From NCBI GenBank assembly GCA_965200145.1, contig CBDATG010000003.1, forward strand, positions 62,001 through 126,000: a stretch of 64,000 nt of DNA, written 5' to 3'. The notes under the pieces were generated by a model. It was not told the origin of the DNA, made no database searches, and saw only the letters and a program-made list of their open reading frames with translations. The translations under genes and the position numbers were made by a program. Shown piece after piece: positions 62,293 to 64,000 of this stretch (positions are counted from its first letter, which is position 1; each line of letters begins with the position of its first letter). The stretch comes from CBDATG01 sp965200145 (GTDB lineage Bacteria > Chloroflexota > Dehalococcoidia > Lucifugimonadales > Lucifugimonadaceae).

Positions 62293-62886
62293 ATGATTCT
62301 AGACTTCGTGCTCGCCGTTACCCTGGCTTTATTAATCTTTTGGGGCTATACCAACGGCGTGGTCGGAGCGTCAATATGGTTCGTCGCCGTATTCGCATCC
62401 GTCACCGTCGGCGCGCAGACCGTCGGGAGGATTGTCCCAGCCCTAGGATTCCCTGCGAACTGGGAGTCGTTCATCGCATCAATCGGTTACGTCCTGGTTT
62501 CAGCTGCGACCTTCTTCGTGGCGCGTCTAGTCGCTACTTCCGTAAACCAGGCCGCTTCCCTCACACCCCTCAAGTGGGTCAATGTCGGCGGCGGCGCACT
62601 CTTCGGGTTCGCGCTCGGCGCGGTTGCGGTAGCAGCCGTCGTAGCGGGGCTAGCCACATTCACATACGTGATACCAGACCTCGACCTGGGATCGGGTGTC
62701 CTAGGACGTGCAACCGCCTTCTCACAGGGATATCTCTTTGACCAACCGCGCCTATGGCTGGACCAACAACTAACCGAATCGTTTGCGGTCAAGGGCGCTC
62801 TCAGCCTGCGGCCACTATTGATCCCTTTCGCTCCCGAAAACGTAGGTGTGGCGATAGATGTTTTGGAAAGCCGCGCGTTGCGTTAA
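62293..62886 (+). CDS. CvpA-family membrane protein
   Basis: The 197-residue protein has four hydrophobic segments. The first begins LDFVLAVTLALLIFWGYTNG, the later ones contain IGYVLVSAATFFVARLVATS and LFGFALGAVAVAAVVAGLAT. The GYTNGVV pattern (G-x-x-x-G-x-V/I) after helix 1 and the amphipathic C terminus match CvpA/colicin V production proteins, whose function is unsettled. It is divergent from cmk and precedes the HNH gene by 111 bases. Confidence 0.8.
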   Translation: MILDFVLAVTLALLIFWGYTNGVVGASIWFVAVFASVTVGAQTVGRIVPALGFPANWESFIASIGYVLVSAATFFVARLVATSVNQAASLTPLKWVNVGGGALFGFALGAVAVAAVVAGLATFTYVIPDLDLGSGVLGRATAFSQGYLFDQPRLWLDQQLTESFAVKGALSLRPLLIPFAPENVGVAIDVLESRALR

Positions 62887-62997
62887 GAAGCCGCCGACAA
62901 GTGGCGCGGCGACCCGCGCTTCAAGCTCCGTCTGAGCCCATCAAACCGTCAAGTGGTATGAATGACAGTTACCATTAAACAGGTACGGTGATTCGCA

Positions 62998-63537
62998 ATG
63001 ACTTCAGGCAACCGAATTCTCATCAGGGAGCGGGTTCTGGTGTTGAACCAGAACTATCAACCTCTCAACATCTGCGACGTTAGACGCGCAATGTGTCTGC
63101 TCGGCAAAGGCAAAGCCGAGCAGGTGCAGGCCGGCCAGGAGTACATCCACACCGTAAACGACATCTTCGAGCGTCCCGAGGTAATCCGCTTGGTGTACAT
63201 GGTCCGTAAACCTTTGCACCGCCGCAAACTGTCACGGCGCGAAGTGTTCCTGCGCGATGGCAACCGTTGCCAGTATTGCGGCGCTAACGGACAAATACTG
63301 ACGCTGGACCATGTCGTGCCGAGATGCAGAGGCGGCCTGCATTCATGGGACAACGTCGTGACGGCTTGTCGGCGTTGCAACCACCGCAAGGCAGGATTGA
63401 CACCAAAAGAAGCCGGTATGAAACTGCTAAAGCCACCAGCTGAACCTAGACCTAACCCTTACGCAGGGTTCAGCATAGACCGCGTCGACCCGGCATGGTT
63501 ACCATTCATGCCATGGCTGGCATCCGAAGCAGCTTGA
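62998..63537 (+). CDS. HNH endonuclease-family protein
   Basis: The 179-residue protein has the well-conserved N terminus RVLVLNQNYQPLNICDVRRA and a C-terminal HNH domain: VFLRDGNRCQYCGANGQILT, LDHVVPRCRGGLHSWDNVVT and ACRRCNHRKAGLT. The zinc Cys pairs and the DH...N...N pattern are intact. This widespread chromosomal HNH family is found in many bacteria; the cellular role is unknown. It is separate from the HNH domain fused to the methyltransferase at 29748. It converges on the truncated methyltransferase gene at the right edge, 11 bases apart. Confidence 0.88.
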   Translation: MTSGNRILIRERVLVLNQNYQPLNICDVRRAMCLLGKGKAEQVQAGQEYIHTVNDIFERPEVIRLVYMVRKPLHRRKLSRREVFLRDGNRCQYCGANGQILTLDHVVPRCRGGLHSWDNVVTACRRCNHRKAGLTPKEAGMKLLKPPAEPRPNPYAGFSIDRVDPAWLPFMPWLASEAA

Positions 63538-63548
63538 GTTACACGCGC

Positions 63549-64000
63549 CTATCCACCTGCGGCCGCACGTTCCAGATTCAGCTCTAACAGACGCTCCAAT
63601 ACCACATCGTCGGTAAGCTCGCTCGCGTCTTCGCTCCAACCGTATGCCGCGAATACCGCTTGGTCTAGGTCCAAGTGATGTTCCGCCAACCATCCGGGAA
63701 ATTCGTTGTACAGGCGCGTCATAGTGAAGTTAGCACGCTCTTCAGGCTTCGCAGTCTCAACACGCGCCAACCACCGCGACCGCGCTTGATGCAGCTTCTT
63801 CGCGGCATCAGCTACAGATTCACGGACTTCAGCACTCGGCTCAGGCAACGGGAATGTCTCGAAACATGTCGTGTGCGTGTATCTTGGCCGAGATTCAAGC
63901 TGGGTTCCGGTTGCCAACGACCAAACTACGTGCACTCGTGACTGCAACACCCCGAAGAAGAAGTCATCGTCCCGTGCAAATACTACCACCGTGTGCTCGG
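63549..64000 (-). CDS. Class I DNA methyltransferase, C-terminal part (runs off right edge)
   Basis: About 150 C-terminal residues are visible, in a frame that stays open to base 64000. The block FARDDDFFFGVLQSRVHVVW followed by SLATGTQLESRPRYTHTTCF and ETFPLP is characteristic of the C-terminal (target-recognition) region of MmeI-like or type IIG/BREX-associated large DNA methyltransferases. After it come a helical stretch (AKKLHQARSRWLARVETAKP) and the final HLDLDQAVFAAYGWSEDASE. The catalytic motifs lie beyond the window. If intact it would be the third DNA methyltransferase gene in 64 kb. Confidence 0.8.
   Translation of the reverse strand, partial: EHTVVVFARDDDFFFGVLQSRVHVVWSLATGTQLESRPRYTHTTCFETFPLPEPSAEVRESVADAAKKLHQARSRWLARVETAKPEERANFTMTRLYNEFPGWLAEHHLDLDQAVFAAYGWSEDASELTDDVVLERLLELNLERAAAGG

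Overview
The window looks like a contiguous piece of a moderately GC-rich bacterial chromosome, most likely Chloroflexota (Dehalococcoidia/SAR202-like; inference). The best lineage marker is the 1477-residue glycosyltransferase-39/DUF2298 (Chlor_Arch_YYY) membrane protein, a type found mainly in Chloroflexi and Archaea. Rho, GatCA, tRNA synthetases, the TgpA/DUF58/MoxR set and ABC/EamA/MFS transporters fit a free-living heterotroph. GTG and TTG starts are common. Genes are tightly packed, often with ATGA, GTGA or TTGA overlaps.

Layout. 1-9000: the start of a secreted protein that leaves the window, a REP-like palindrome, rho, pyrG, gatC-gatA, a lipoprotein, a gamma-carbonic-anhydrase-like protein and argS. 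9100-12820: a translationally coupled run of a second GatC-like protein, an amidase, a SPOUT methyltransferase and an MFS permease. 12850-28660: amino-acid and sugar metabolism genes, ileS, a methyltransferase, a HAD phosphatase, comF, the giant DUF2298 protein, an aminotransferase and an EamA permease. 28750-32020: an accessory patch with a decayed IS1595-family transposase, a DNA methyltransferase fused to an HNH nuclease and a small Cys-containing hypothetical. 32050-42070: MaoC, Ogt, the TgpA/DUF58/MoxR block, an aldo-keto reductase, an alcohol dehydrogenase and cinA. 42170-43495: a two-gene cassette of possible phage origin with its own canonical promoter. 43520-49940: phoU-pstB, a glycosidase, an SDR and an ABC-2 exporter. 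50090-55950: the most unusual region, described below. 56070-64000: tRNA-Met and tRNA-Val, an LPNTG-anchored surface protein, dgt, glmS, plsC, cmk, CvpA, an HNH protein and the 3' end of a large DNA methyltransferase gene.

The 50-56 kb region holds moaA, then a 511-residue protein made of three RNase H-like repeats. The first two repeats have lost the catalytic acidic residues; the third keeps all of them. On the opposite strand follows a complete type II restriction-modification pair (MvaI/BcnI-family endonuclease plus an SPPY methyltransferase). The region ends with an RNase HI fused in frame to a complete MoaC domain. Two RNase H genes of odd architecture thus bracket the restriction system and sit with the first two molybdopterin-biosynthesis functions. 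This is my main candidate for something undescribed.

No CRISPR array, rRNA operon, intact prophage or recognisable riboswitch was seen. No intergenic stretch exceeds 300 bases except 28664-29747, which is largely filled by the IS remnant.
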